From contig JAGCSR010000033.1 of NCBI GenBank assembly GCA_017964005.1, positions 1 through 45,285 of the forward strand: 45,285 nucleotides of DNA, read 5' to 3'. The notes beneath the pieces were generated by a model. That model was given only the letters and a program-made list of their open reading frames with translations, was not told the DNA's origin and ran no database searches. Positions 9,192-17,999 of this stretch are shown in pieces. The position numbers and the translations under genes are program-made. Within the stretch, counting starts at the first letter, position 1; each line of letters begins with the position of its first letter. The stretch comes from Clostridiales bacterium. GTDB lineage: Bacteria; Bacillota; Clostridia; Saccharofermentanales; Saccharofermentanaceae.

Positions 9192-11159
9192 ATGGACAGG
9201 AAGAAGACAGGGGCGATCATACTTAGATGCGTTATCATTGCGATAGCGGTGTCATTGGCCGCGTTCTGGTGCATGTCCCTCAAGTATGAGAACATGAGGA
9301 CTTCCGGGAATACTCTGCTTGAGGGAACAACGGCAGATGTGGGAGATGATGATTCTTTTGTACAGGTCCTTAGGATCGATGAAGGAGAACAGAATCTGTA
9401 CGGTGTGGCGCTCCTGTTCTCGGAGAATGTCGTCAATCCCGAAGGAACGGTAAATGTGTCCGTAGTCAAAGACGGTTCTGTCATAGAACAATGGCACCGT
9501 AAAGGACAGTTTATAAAGACGACGGAATGTGAATATTTCAGATTCAGATATCCCCAATCCTGCGCAGACCACAGTTTTGAGGTCAGGGTGGGATTTGAAG
9601 GATTCGGAGAAGGCAAGCCTTTTGCTTTCCGTCTGGGAAATCCCGACAATGCCGCGCTTTCTTATATCAACGGTGAATCAACCGGTTCAACGATCTATTA
9701 TCTCAATATCTACGATGCCGTTCCGACCTGGCAGATGATCATGATCCCTCTGTTGGTGTTCATGACATTTCTCGGGTGGCAGGCATTCTATTACTGTTTT
9801 ATCCGCCGCAGATTGAAGTCGGCGGCAGAAGGTGATTTTGCTTCTGTCTATATAGCGCTTCTCCTTTTGTATTTCCTGTTTGTTCCGCTGAACACAGTAT
9901 CGGACGAAGGCAATCATTTCTTAAGGTCTTATTCGATCGCTCACGGGAAGTTCATCTCGGATGTTATGCCGGACAGCGCGCTGGGAGGAGACACTCTCCC
10001 GGATGGAGTTGTGACATTTGCCGAACGGTATGACCTTAACGGTCTTCATAACGGTAAAAGACAGAATGACGAGCCTTTGAGATCGCTTCATGCGGATTGG
10101 GATAACACAAAGGAGGTTGCGTTTGCCAATACGGCGATCAATGTTCCTTATATGTATTTCCCTCAGGCTCTGGGCATCAGATTGGCTGAGTTTGTAACAG
10201 ACAGCCCTTACAGCATGGCTTACTGCGGAAGGTTCTTCAATATGATCATGACTGCGTTCATGGTGCTCTTTGCCATACGGTTTACACCATCCGGCAAGGA
10301 ATTCTTTAAGTTCACGGCGCTCCTTCCGATGATGATGCAGGAGACCGTATCCTTAGCGCCTGACGGCTTCATAGTCGCTCTCATCATGGTCTATATCGCA
10401 GTGATAATGAGGCTTAGGTTCAAGGCAACCAAAGGCTTGGAACTTCGGCATTATCTTGCAGCTTTTATCCTGACGATCGCAGTCGTTATGTGCAAGATGG
10501 TCTATGCCCCGATATGTCTTCTGCTGTTCCTCGTTCCTTCGTCCAAATTCGGCAGGAACTCCCGGTATTATCTGACGATCGGGGTGTTTGCCCTGTCGAT
10601 CATATCCGTGCTTATGTCGTGGATGCTGCTGATACAAAGGTATAACCTGAGGTTCCATTATTCCAACAACGGAATGCAGATAGATTATATCCTGTCCGAA
10701 CCCGGAAAGGCATTAAGTGTATTTGCAAACTACATACTCGATTCAGGATCTTATATTGCCGATCTTTTCGGAGGCAATGTCGGATACAAGAATATACCGA
10801 TCCCTTCCGTTATCCTGTTTGTATTCGTTATCACGGCTCTGGTGATCTGCTATAAGAAGATATCCGGACCTAAAGGTAAGCTCGATACCGGCAGGGTAAT
10901 TCCGTTGATCATAGTGATATTGGTATACTTCCTGATCGGATTAAGTGAATATCTCGGATGGAGCAAGGTTGGAGCATCTTCTATCGAAGGCCTGGTGGGA
11001 AGATACTATCTTCCGATAATTCCTCTGATGTTCTTTGCTGCAACAGGGGTTAAGGCTGATACGGAATGGCCTGAGTCTTCAAGGGAGAAGATGTCTTTTG
11101 CCGTTATACTGTCGAACCTGTTTGTACTCGTATCTTATTGGATATATACTGTTTATTGA
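9192..11159 (+). CDS. DUF2142 family membrane protein (tandem copy 1)
   Basis: A 655-aa membrane protein. One N-terminal span (residues about 8-28) is followed by an extracytoplasmic beta-rich domain (30-175), then about ten spans. The loop PLNTVSDEGNHFLRSYSIAHG contains S237-D238-E239-G240. The DEG-H motif and the overall layout match DUF2142, a family found in polysaccharide loci and thought to be GT-C-like; the acidic pair is in the right place to be catalytic. The next gene is a close paralogue 10 nt away. A later conserved block is GRFFNMIMTAFMVLFAIRFTP followed by LLPMMMQETVSLAPDG. Its biochemical function has not been established in the family members I know. Confidence 0.75.
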   Translation: MDRKKTGAIILRCVIIAIAVSLAAFWCMSLKYENMRTSGNTLLEGTTADVGDDDSFVQVLRIDEGEQNLYGVALLFSENVVNPEGTVNVSVVKDGSVIEQWHRKGQFIKTTECEYFRFRYPQSCADHSFEVRVGFEGFGEGKPFAFRLGNPDNAALSYINGESTGSTIYYLNIYDAVPTWQMIMIPLLVFMTFLGWQAFYYCFIRRRLKSAAEGDFASVYIALLLLYFLFVPLNTVSDEGNHFLRSYSIAHGKFISDVMPDSALGGDTLPDGVVTFAERYDLNGLHNGKRQNDEPLRSLHADWDNTKEVAFANTAINVPYMYFPQALGIRLAEFVTDSPYSMAYCGRFFNMIMTAFMVLFAIRFTPSGKEFFKFTALLPMMMQETVSLAPDGFIVALIMVYIAVIMRLRFKATKGLELRHYLAAFILTIAVVMCKMVYAPICLLLFLVPSSKFGRNSRYYLTIGVFALSIISVLMSWMLLIQRYNLRFHYSNNGMQIDYILSEPGKALSVFANYILDSGSYIADLFGGNVGYKNIPIPSVILFVFVITALVICYKKISGPKGKLDTGRVIPLIIVILVYFLIGLSEYLGWSKVGASSIEGLVGRYYLPIIPLMFFAATGVKADTEWPESSREKMSFAVILSNLFVLVSYWIYTVY

Positions 11160-11169
11160 GGTTTGATTC

Positions 11170-13164
11170 ATGAAAGACTGCGCCACTTGCGACAAAAAGA
11201 CAGTATCCGGCTCTCCTTTTGGCATCGTCATAAGGTGTGTTGTTATTGCCGCGGTCCTGGCTTTGGTGATCTTTCGCTGTACCACGTTAAGATACGAGAA
11301 TGTCAGGACTTCCGATGTTATCCCTCCCGAAGAGACTACGGCGGACTTGGGAGACGGAGATGAAGTCGTTCAGAGTCTTTATATCGACGAAGGGGAGAGC
11401 AAACTGTACGGTGTGGCCCTCCTGTTTGCGGATAAGAATATCAACCCCGTTGGAACCGTTCATGTCAAAGTCCTTTGTGACGGTGAGACTGTCGGTCAGT
11501 GGACATCTCAAGGCCAGTACATAAGGACATCCGAGTGTGAATACTACAGGTTTGATAAACCCTGTGAAACATCGGGCCATAAGTTCGAAGTCCATATTAC
11601 TTTCGAAGGGTTCGGTGACTTAAAACCATTTGTTATGAGGACCGGAACATCCGATAAGAATGAGTACGCAACGGTCAACGGCATAAGGTCTTCAGGACCT
11701 CTTTGCTATATGAATATATACGATCAGGTTCCCATGTGGAAGATGGCAGTGGTCCCGGCTTTGATATTCGCAGCGTTCCTTGCATGGCAGTGCCTGTGGC
11801 ATCTTGTGATAAAGAAGAAGTTCAAAGCATGTCAGGACGGGGATTTTATCGCGGTTTATGCTGCTCTTGTCTTATTGTATTTTGTCTTCGTTCCCTTGCA
11901 TTCGATCTCGGATGAAGGTTACCATTTCTTAAGAGTCTATACGATCGCGCATGGTGATGTTATTGCGGATGTCTCGCTTAACGGTGAGGGAGGAGCTGAA
12001 GTCCCTGCGGCTGTCGCACAGTTTGCGGATGAATCTTACAGGAATCTTTTCCATAACGGAAAGCGGGCTTACGATGAACCTCTGAAGCAGCTTGTTATCC
12101 AAGGGGATGAGAAGGTGCCCTACGGGTTCTCCAATACTGCGATAAATATGCCGCTCATGTATCTTCCTTCCGTTATAGGGGTGGGGATATCTGATTTGTT
12201 CACGAACAGGCCGTATGTTATGGCATATTGCGGAAGGTTCTGCAATATGATCGCAGTGGCGCTTATCGTATTGCTTGCCATCAGGATAACACCGTCAGGC
12301 AAAGGGTTTTTCAAGTTTACGGCACTCCTGCCGATGATGATGCAGCAGACTGTATCTTTGGCACCAGACGCGTTCATAACAGCACTCATAATGCTGTATC
12401 TTGCATTGATATTGAAGGTGCGGTTCGATCTTGAAGGGGAGCTTAAGACTAAGCACTATGTATCACTATATATACTTACGATCGTGATAGTCCTCTGCAA
12501 GATGGTCTATGCACCGGTATGTCTTCTTCTGTTCCTTGTTCCGCCGGAGAAGTTCGGCAAGAGATCCAGGTATTATCTTGCGATCGGCGTGTTCGCGATG
12601 TCGATCATTGCTGCGGCTATGTCATGGATGATGGTTATTTCCCAATACAACATGAAGTTCTACAGATCTGACAGTTCCATGCAGCTTCATTACATAATCG
12701 ATAACCCGTTGAAGGCAGCAGGTATCTTCGGCGATTATATCCTTGATGCCGGACGTTACATGACCGAACTTACCGGCGGGGATATCGGCTATATGAATAT
12801 TCCCATACCGTCGTTCGTTGCGTTGGTATTTTTTATCATAGCGGCATTGTGGTGCCGCCGGATGGATATGCTGCCTAAAGGGAAAGATTACGGAAAGCGC
12901 ATCATTCCTGTGGTCATAGTCGTACTGGTGTACATGCTTATCGGTCTGTCCGAATATATGAGCTGGACCAAGGTCGGAGCTTCCGCGATATTCGGTGTAT
13001 CCGGCAGATACTTCCTGCCGGTCCTTCCCGTTCTGATGTTTGCGATGACGGGAATAAAGCGTGACGGCGATACACCTTTGGGGTTCAGGGAGAAGACGAC
13101 CTTCGCTTCAGTTATTATGAACCTTATGGCAATAGTGTCGTTTTGGATCTACACAGTCTTCTAA
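11170..13164 (+). CDS. DUF2142 family membrane protein (tandem copy 2)
   Basis: A 664-aa paralogue of the preceding gene with the same domain order: short basic N-terminus, one span, an outer beta-rich domain with matching landmarks (LYIDEGESKLYGVALLF, then CEYYRFDKPCE), and about ten spans. The loop PLHSISDEGYHFLRVYTIAHG places the acidic pair at D248-E249. Blocks such as LLPMMMQQTVSLAPDAF and LCKMVYAPVCLLLFLVPPEKFG are nearly identical to copy 1, so the pair came from a tandem duplication. The N-terminus has an added CATC cysteine pair absent from copy 1. It starts at ATG 11170 behind GAGG. It is followed by a strong AAGGAGG site for the DeoR gene. Confidence 0.75.
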   Translation: MKDCATCDKKTVSGSPFGIVIRCVVIAAVLALVIFRCTTLRYENVRTSDVIPPEETTADLGDGDEVVQSLYIDEGESKLYGVALLFADKNINPVGTVHVKVLCDGETVGQWTSQGQYIRTSECEYYRFDKPCETSGHKFEVHITFEGFGDLKPFVMRTGTSDKNEYATVNGIRSSGPLCYMNIYDQVPMWKMAVVPALIFAAFLAWQCLWHLVIKKKFKACQDGDFIAVYAALVLLYFVFVPLHSISDEGYHFLRVYTIAHGDVIADVSLNGEGGAEVPAAVAQFADESYRNLFHNGKRAYDEPLKQLVIQGDEKVPYGFSNTAINMPLMYLPSVIGVGISDLFTNRPYVMAYCGRFCNMIAVALIVLLAIRITPSGKGFFKFTALLPMMMQQTVSLAPDAFITALIMLYLALILKVRFDLEGELKTKHYVSLYILTIVIVLCKMVYAPVCLLLFLVPPEKFGKRSRYYLAIGVFAMSIIAAAMSWMMVISQYNMKFYRSDSSMQLHYIIDNPLKAAGIFGDYILDAGRYMTELTGGDIGYMNIPIPSFVALVFFIIAALWCRRMDMLPKGKDYGKRIIPVVIVVLVYMLIGLSEYMSWTKVGASAIFGVSGRYFLPVLPVLMFAMTGIKRDGDTPLGFREKTTFASVIMNLMAIVSFWIYTVF

Positions 13165-13173
13165 GGAGGGGTT

Positions 13174-13962
13174 ATGGTCAATACCGACAGACGTAAAAAG
13201 ATACTTGATATCATTGCCAAGCACGGCAAGATAAGCACCGTTGAATTAGGCAAGAGACTGGGTGTTACCGGAGCGACCGTAAGAAGTGATATAAGAGATC
13301 TGGAGAGAGCCGGCGCGGTCGTCAGGTTCCACGGCGGAGTAATGCTCCCTCAGGCCCCATCCCAGAGTGACTTCAACTATATGGTCAGATCCGTGTCCGA
13401 GGTGAATCTCAAGACCGCCATCGGCAAGGTCGCGGCAGACCTTGTATCGGACGGGGATACCATCTTTATGGATGCAAGTTCCACCACATCTTACATGATA
13501 CAGTTCATGAAGAAGAAGGACGGAGTGACTGTAATAACTAACGGTCTTCACACCGCAATGGAACTTCAGAGCGTCAATTCCTTCAAGTCCGTATTCGTTC
13601 TCGGAGGAACTCTGCGCCCCCATTCCGGCGCTATCGAAGGGATGGCGAGCCGTGAGATGATCAAGAGACTGTCGGGGAAATACTATTTTGTATCAGGTAA
13701 CGGGTTCTCCTGTGAGACGGGACTGTCGGGCAATAACTTCTACGAGATCGAACTGAAGAGGTTATGTGCCGAGAGAGCAAAATTCATCATTGCGCTGGTG
13801 GATTCCACCAAGATAGGTAGGGACTCCGCGTCCAGCTTTATCGCGACATCCAAGATCAACACGCTCATTACCGACTCTAATGTCCTGTCTGATCCTTCGA
13901 AAAGTGAAGTCATCGCAAAGTGCCGCAAAGCCGGGATCAATGTGATCATTGCCGAGGTGTAA
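13174..13962 (+). CDS. DeoR-family transcriptional regulator
   Basis: A 262-aa cytoplasmic regulator. The N-terminal winged helix is at residues 5-58, with a recognition helix in ELGKRLGVTGATVRSDIRDLERAG followed by the family's typical RFHGGVMLP. The C-terminal DeoR sensor domain (about 75-255) has the phosphosugar-binding landmarks DASSTTSYMIQF, VITNGLHTAMEL, FVLGGTLRPHSGA and ALVDSTKIGRDS. Such proteins usually sense a phosphorylated sugar and control nearby genes. Here the neighbours on both sides are glycan-type membrane proteins and no sugar catabolic gene is present, so it may sense a nucleotide- or phosphosugar precursor of the glycan. It has the best ribosome site of the operon (AAGGAGG). 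Confidence 0.85.
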   Translation: MVNTDRRKKILDIIAKHGKISTVELGKRLGVTGATVRSDIRDLERAGAVVRFHGGVMLPQAPSQSDFNYMVRSVSEVNLKTAIGKVAADLVSDGDTIFMDASSTTSYMIQFMKKKDGVTVITNGLHTAMELQSVNSFKSVFVLGGTLRPHSGAIEGMASREMIKRLSGKYYFVSGNGFSCETGLSGNNFYEIELKRLCAERAKFIIALVDSTKIGRDSASSFIATSKINTLITDSNVLSDPSKSEVIAKCRKAGINVIIAEV

Positions 13963-13969
13963 AGGGGAT

Positions 13970-15631
13970 ATGAGTATAAAGGATAATATTTTCGCGGCAA
14001 TGTATCGAAAATATAATTCCGTCGACCGGCGAAAAATATCGCTGGCGATATTGATCGTCTATTGTGTCCTCATCATCGCAGGTCTTATATTCCATGAGCA
14101 GACCCCTGACGAAGCCAAAGCCTGGATCATCGCAAGGGATGCGTCCTTCCATGACATGATCTTCCTTATACCCAAATACGAGGGACACCCGCCGTTTTGG
14201 CATCTTTTGCTGTCGGTTCCCGCAAAGCTTGGGGCTGATTACGAGATCTCGATGTGCATCATCCAGTTTATCGGAGCCGGGCTCCTGTGCTTTGTATTCG
14301 AGTTCCTTACGCCCTTCAATAATCTTGCAAGGACCTTCGTACCCTTCACATATTTTTTCTTCTACAGATGGGGAATATATCAAAGGCCGTATGCGCTCCT
14401 TGCGGCAGGTCTTGTTTTCGCGTCGTACGCATACGGGAAGAGGCGGGAAAAGCCCTGGCTGTTCATCATATCCCTTGCGTTCATGTGCCTGTGGTCACTG
14501 TACGGTATAGTTATCGCGGGCGGCATAGCGGTTGCATGGCTTATAGAGATGACATATGACTCGGCAAAGTCCGGCAAGGGCGCGTTCTCATGGATCACGG
14601 GTGACAGGAAGAGGCTGCTTGGACTTACAGTGCTTTTGGCTTTTGCCCTTATCACCATATATCTTATGATCCCCGCCAAGGACAACTATATGTATTCCGC
14701 TGTTGCAAGTCCCGGTATCCTTATGTTTTTTGCGCATGCCGCCAAGGTTATATTCTTTGTTCCCGCAGAGTGCTTCATAACCTCATTTATGGGAACAGAT
14801 CTTCTGTATTCTTATAACTATTCGGTGTCTGAATCCTTGATATGCATTGCGGTATCGGCGGTGTTCTATTATGTGCTCTTTACGGCTGCCGTAAGGAAGA
14901 TAAAGCTCCTTTATTTTGCGGTCCCGTTCCTGTTCTTCATGATCATATCGTCGAACTACATATATCTTCACCACTTCGGTATCGTGCTATTCCTTGCGGT
15001 GTTTTATCTTGCGGTATGCAAAGAGGATAAGGCAGGTAAGGACAGTGACAGGATGATCGTCCCCAAACTCGTCTCCATCTTTTCCGTTGCTGCATTCTGC
15101 ATGGCGGGGATGTTCTGGTCGTTCGCGTCATTGATGTGTGATGCCATGTACGACTGCGCAAGCGGTGCTGCCCTGGCATCCTTCATCAAGGATAATAATA
15201 TCGAAAACCTTACTATGGACTGCGCCTGGCATACACAAACAGACGATGCCGGCAGCATAACGGTAAATAAGCCTGATACCGGTATATATGCATTCATAAT
15301 CTCAGCCCCGTATTTTGAAGGGAATCATGTAAGGAATGCCATAGACGGAACAGCTTATAATCTGACTGTCGAATATGGTGAGGACAAGATAGAAGACCAT
15401 ATAGACAAGACCCGTAAAAAAGACGCTCCGGAGCTGCTCTATGCTCTTAATGACGGCCTGAAGGCAAACTATGTCAAGCTTATCGGTCTCAAAGAAGAGT
15501 ATATCCCGGTCTTTTACTCGATAGAGGCGGTTCCCTGCAAGGATAAACAGTCTTTCTTCCTGGGAGGAGTGCTGTATGCAAGGTCTGATATTGCCTCCCG
15601 GTACGGTCTGAAAGAGGTTAAACTGCCGTAA
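13970..15631 (+). CDS. GT-C-type integral membrane glycosyltransferase-like protein (paralogue 3)
   Basis: A 553-aa paralogue of the proteins at 5909 and 7574. It keeps the first-loop acidic pair (HEQTPDEAKAW, D47-E48), the KYEGHPPFWHLLLSVPAKLG block and the FTYFFFYRWGIYQRPY segment, but the HEPW motif has become HEQT, so it is the most diverged copy. About ten membrane spans are followed by an outer C-terminal domain from about residue 400. I place the start at ATG 13970 behind AAAGGGG; the longer frame from 13949 runs inside the deoR 3' end. It is the last gene of the operon. No clear terminator follows before the promoter near 15667. Confidence 0.7.
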   Translation: MSIKDNIFAAMYRKYNSVDRRKISLAILIVYCVLIIAGLIFHEQTPDEAKAWIIARDASFHDMIFLIPKYEGHPPFWHLLLSVPAKLGADYEISMCIIQFIGAGLLCFVFEFLTPFNNLARTFVPFTYFFFYRWGIYQRPYALLAAGLVFASYAYGKRREKPWLFIISLAFMCLWSLYGIVIAGGIAVAWLIEMTYDSAKSGKGAFSWITGDRKRLLGLTVLLAFALITIYLMIPAKDNYMYSAVASPGILMFFAHAAKVIFFVPAECFITSFMGTDLLYSYNYSVSESLICIAVSAVFYYVLFTAAVRKIKLLYFAVPFLFFMIISSNYIYLHHFGIVLFLAVFYLAVCKEDKAGKDSDRMIVPKLVSIFSVAAFCMAGMFWSFASLMCDAMYDCASGAALASFIKDNNIENLTMDCAWHTQTDDAGSITVNKPDTGIYAFIISAPYFEGNHVRNAIDGTAYNLTVEYGEDKIEDHIDKTRKKDAPELLYALNDGLKANYVKLIGLKEEYIPVFYSIEAVPCKDKQSFFLGGVLYARSDIASRYGLKEVKLP

Positions 15632-15643
15632 AGTGCCTGTAAT

Positions 15644-15693
15644 AAGCAATATATTATTTTATTTGGTATAATAGTAGGGTTATAAAGCAATAT
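15644..15693 (+). promoter_or_regulatory. Extended -10 promoter flanked by 9-bp direct repeats
   Basis: TGG-TATAAT at 15664-15672 is an extended -10 element with no recognisable -35. The 9-mer AAGCAATAT occurs at 15644-15652, where the -35 would be, and again at 15685-15693, just past the expected start point. The copies start 41 bp apart, close to four helical turns. AraC-type activators commonly bind direct repeats, and an AraC gene is second in this operon, so autoregulation is possible. Confidence 0.5.
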
Positions 15694-15716
15694 CACTTTG
15701 TGTGAGGTCATAACCG

Positions 15717-17984
15717 ATGCAGAAGAACTCTATCGTTTTGCCATCATGGATGGGGAATAAGGCCGTGTTCCAGCAGGGCGTCAATGTGCGCGTCAAGGCT
15801 AAGGCGGCTCCTACTGCTACCGTAACTTTGGAGATAACCAAGGATCCCACTGACGGAAGGCGCGTATCCAAGCTCGACACTGATTACGGCGTCATCTTCA
15901 GCCGTGAATATACAACAGGCAGCAAGGGCGAGTTCGAATTCGAGATCCCCGCGTACAGCGCGTCTTTGGATACATATACATTCACATTCAAGTGTATGAG
16001 CGATCAGGTGGTCCTCAATGATATAAGATGCGGAGATGTCTGGGTATTCTTAGGTTCGGATTATCTGTCGGTTCCCATGAAGGATGCCAATGCTCCCAAG
16101 ATGCCCCTTAAGCGCAACATAATGAATAATCTGAGATTCTTTGCTCCCGTAAGATCAGGACTCGGAGGAGAACTGACCGAATATCCTTTCGAGCCTGTTG
16201 AGGGCCCGGGAGCAGGTGAATGGACCAAGGTTACCGAGACTGCCAAAATGGCCGAGGTGTCTTCCTCCGCATTTGCTTTCGCTTACAACATGAGCGATCA
16301 GGTCAACTATCCTATCGGTGTGATAGATCTTGCATATGACGATTCCACGATAATCAACTGGATATCCCCGGGAGCCATGGATGATCTTGAGGCTCTTAAG
16401 GATATGGTCTATGAGTCCGGTCTTTATATCGACAAGGACAAGTACGATGAGCTCATGGGCATAGATAACAGGAGAGCCGAAGCAGCCCGCCTCGAGAAGG
16501 AACTTGAGGAAGCAAGAAAGCACGGAGACTTCGACTTCGAGAAAGAAAAGCGCCTTGCAAAGCTCAAAGGGCTTCCCGAACCCAAGACGGAAGAAGCGGA
16601 TAAGCCCGCAGAACTTGATTTCCCTTCGACTTCCAAGGAAGAAGAGGTCAAGAAGCAGGAGGGCAAGGACGTACCGATCTCGGCAAGTTCCGCTTCCAAG
16701 CTGGAGTTCAATATCCTTCCGGAGACTACATATAAGGTTGATAAGAGTAAGGATGACAGCAACTTTATCGCCAAAAGGTTCCGCATGTCGATCCTCTACA
16801 ATACCAAGCTCTATCCCTTGTCCGGGATGGCCGTTAGGGGATTCTGCTTCTCGCCGAACGCGGGAGAACTGAAGTTCGAACGGTATGACCTGTATCTTAT
16901 GGGTCTTCTTGCAACGCTTGCGTCCACGTTCGAGCCCAGAGAGGTCTATAACGACGAACTTATGCCGTCAATGCTCTTTGCGACCATGCATCCCAAGAAT
17001 GTTGACTTCGACAATCCCTATTCGGTCCTTGAATTTAATGAGAATATCCAGGCATTTACCAAGATCCTGACTATGCCGTCGGGTCTTGTAAGCCTCCACG
17101 ACATGCTGCTTCCCGACAGGACGATAAGCTTCACTTTGGGAACAAGACTTTCCACTATCGCGCTGGGACTTCATTTCTCGCCGAAAATGAGCAAATCTTC
17201 TCCGGAGGTTTCTGAAGTCGAGATCGCAGGCAACAAGAGGATCTTAAAGTTCTCGAACCTGTCTGACGGACTGAAGCTGGTGGAAGGGGAGACAGAACTT
17301 CGCGGATTCGCCGTGTGCGGTCCGGACAGGATCTTCAAGCCCGCTATGGCAAGGATACTGTACGGTATGTGCGTCATGGTATGGCGTGACGATATCGAAG
17401 AGGTCGAAGGCATCACATACGGATTCACACCGATCCCTCACGATGCTGTATTAAGGAATGTTGCAGACCTTCCTGTAATGCCGTTCAGGTTCGACAGGGA
17501 CGCTGCTTATTTTGCCCCCGACCTGTCCTTTACCGAGTGCGACAGGCTGGAATTTGTCGGCAAGCGCACAAGGGAATCGAACTTCGAAGTCCTTGATATC
17601 TACCGCACATTCAAGGGTAACGGCGTTATATCCACCGACATCAACACAAAGGCTACGGGAGCGGCATCGCTGCACATAAGATACGAGACTGACAAGTCCC
17701 TTTACGGATTTGAGCCTGTACTCGATTATGCTTCCGTTTTCGCGCCGGTTAATATCTACGGTGCGGATAAGATAGTGATCAATGTCTTCAATCCCGAGCA
17801 GCGCCGCAAGAGGCTCATCTGTTCCGGATTCGGCGATGCCGAGATCAAGCAGAGCCTCGCCTGGCAGAAGATCGTGATCCCCTATGAGGACGAAGGCCCC
17901 ATCTCGTTGTCTGAACTTAAGATAATGATCGAAGATCCCGATCGTATCGGTGAGATCTATATCGACAGCATCAGCTTCGAGTAA
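15717..17984 (+). CDS. Catalytically degenerate sialate O-acetylesterase-like protein with C-terminal beta-sandwich
   Basis: A 755-aa protein without a signal peptide. The fold can be followed along the sialate 9-O-acetylesterase (SASA) family: an N-terminal beta domain (IVLPSWMGNKAVFQQG, residues 5-20), then the block VWVFLGSDYLSVPM (108-121) where active members have VW-CSGQSNM-PM, then NYPIGVIDLAYDDSTIINWISP, then the SGMAVRGFCFSPNAG block (about 369-383) where active members have WYQGESN, then GTRLSTIALGLHF and LPVMPFRFD. The nucleophile position is D115 instead of serine, and no DxxHP motif remains. A charged linker (about 255-320) and a C-terminal carbohydrate-binding-like beta domain (about 610-755) are added. 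It is probably a cytoplasmic pseudoenzyme, perhaps a sensor or scaffold working with the AraC regulator 15 nt downstream. Confidence 0.65.
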   Translation: MQKNSIVLPSWMGNKAVFQQGVNVRVKAKAAPTATVTLEITKDPTDGRRVSKLDTDYGVIFSREYTTGSKGEFEFEIPAYSASLDTYTFTFKCMSDQVVLNDIRCGDVWVFLGSDYLSVPMKDANAPKMPLKRNIMNNLRFFAPVRSGLGGELTEYPFEPVEGPGAGEWTKVTETAKMAEVSSSAFAFAYNMSDQVNYPIGVIDLAYDDSTIINWISPGAMDDLEALKDMVYESGLYIDKDKYDELMGIDNRRAEAARLEKELEEARKHGDFDFEKEKRLAKLKGLPEPKTEEADKPAELDFPSTSKEEEVKKQEGKDVPISASSASKLEFNILPETTYKVDKSKDDSNFIAKRFRMSILYNTKLYPLSGMAVRGFCFSPNAGELKFERYDLYLMGLLATLASTFEPREVYNDELMPSMLFATMHPKNVDFDNPYSVLEFNENIQAFTKILTMPSGLVSLHDMLLPDRTISFTLGTRLSTIALGLHFSPKMSKSSPEVSEVEIAGNKRILKFSNLSDGLKLVEGETELRGFAVCGPDRIFKPAMARILYGMCVMVWRDDIEEVEGITYGFTPIPHDAVLRNVADLPVMPFRFDRDAAYFAPDLSFTECDRLEFVGKRTRESNFEVLDIYRTFKGNGVISTDINTKATGAASLHIRYETDKSLYGFEPVLDYASVFAPVNIYGADKIVINVFNPEQRRKRLICSGFGDAEIKQSLAWQKIVIPYEDEGPISLSELKIMIEDPDRIGEIYIDSISFE

Positions 17985-17999
17985 CAAAGAGAGGTAACT

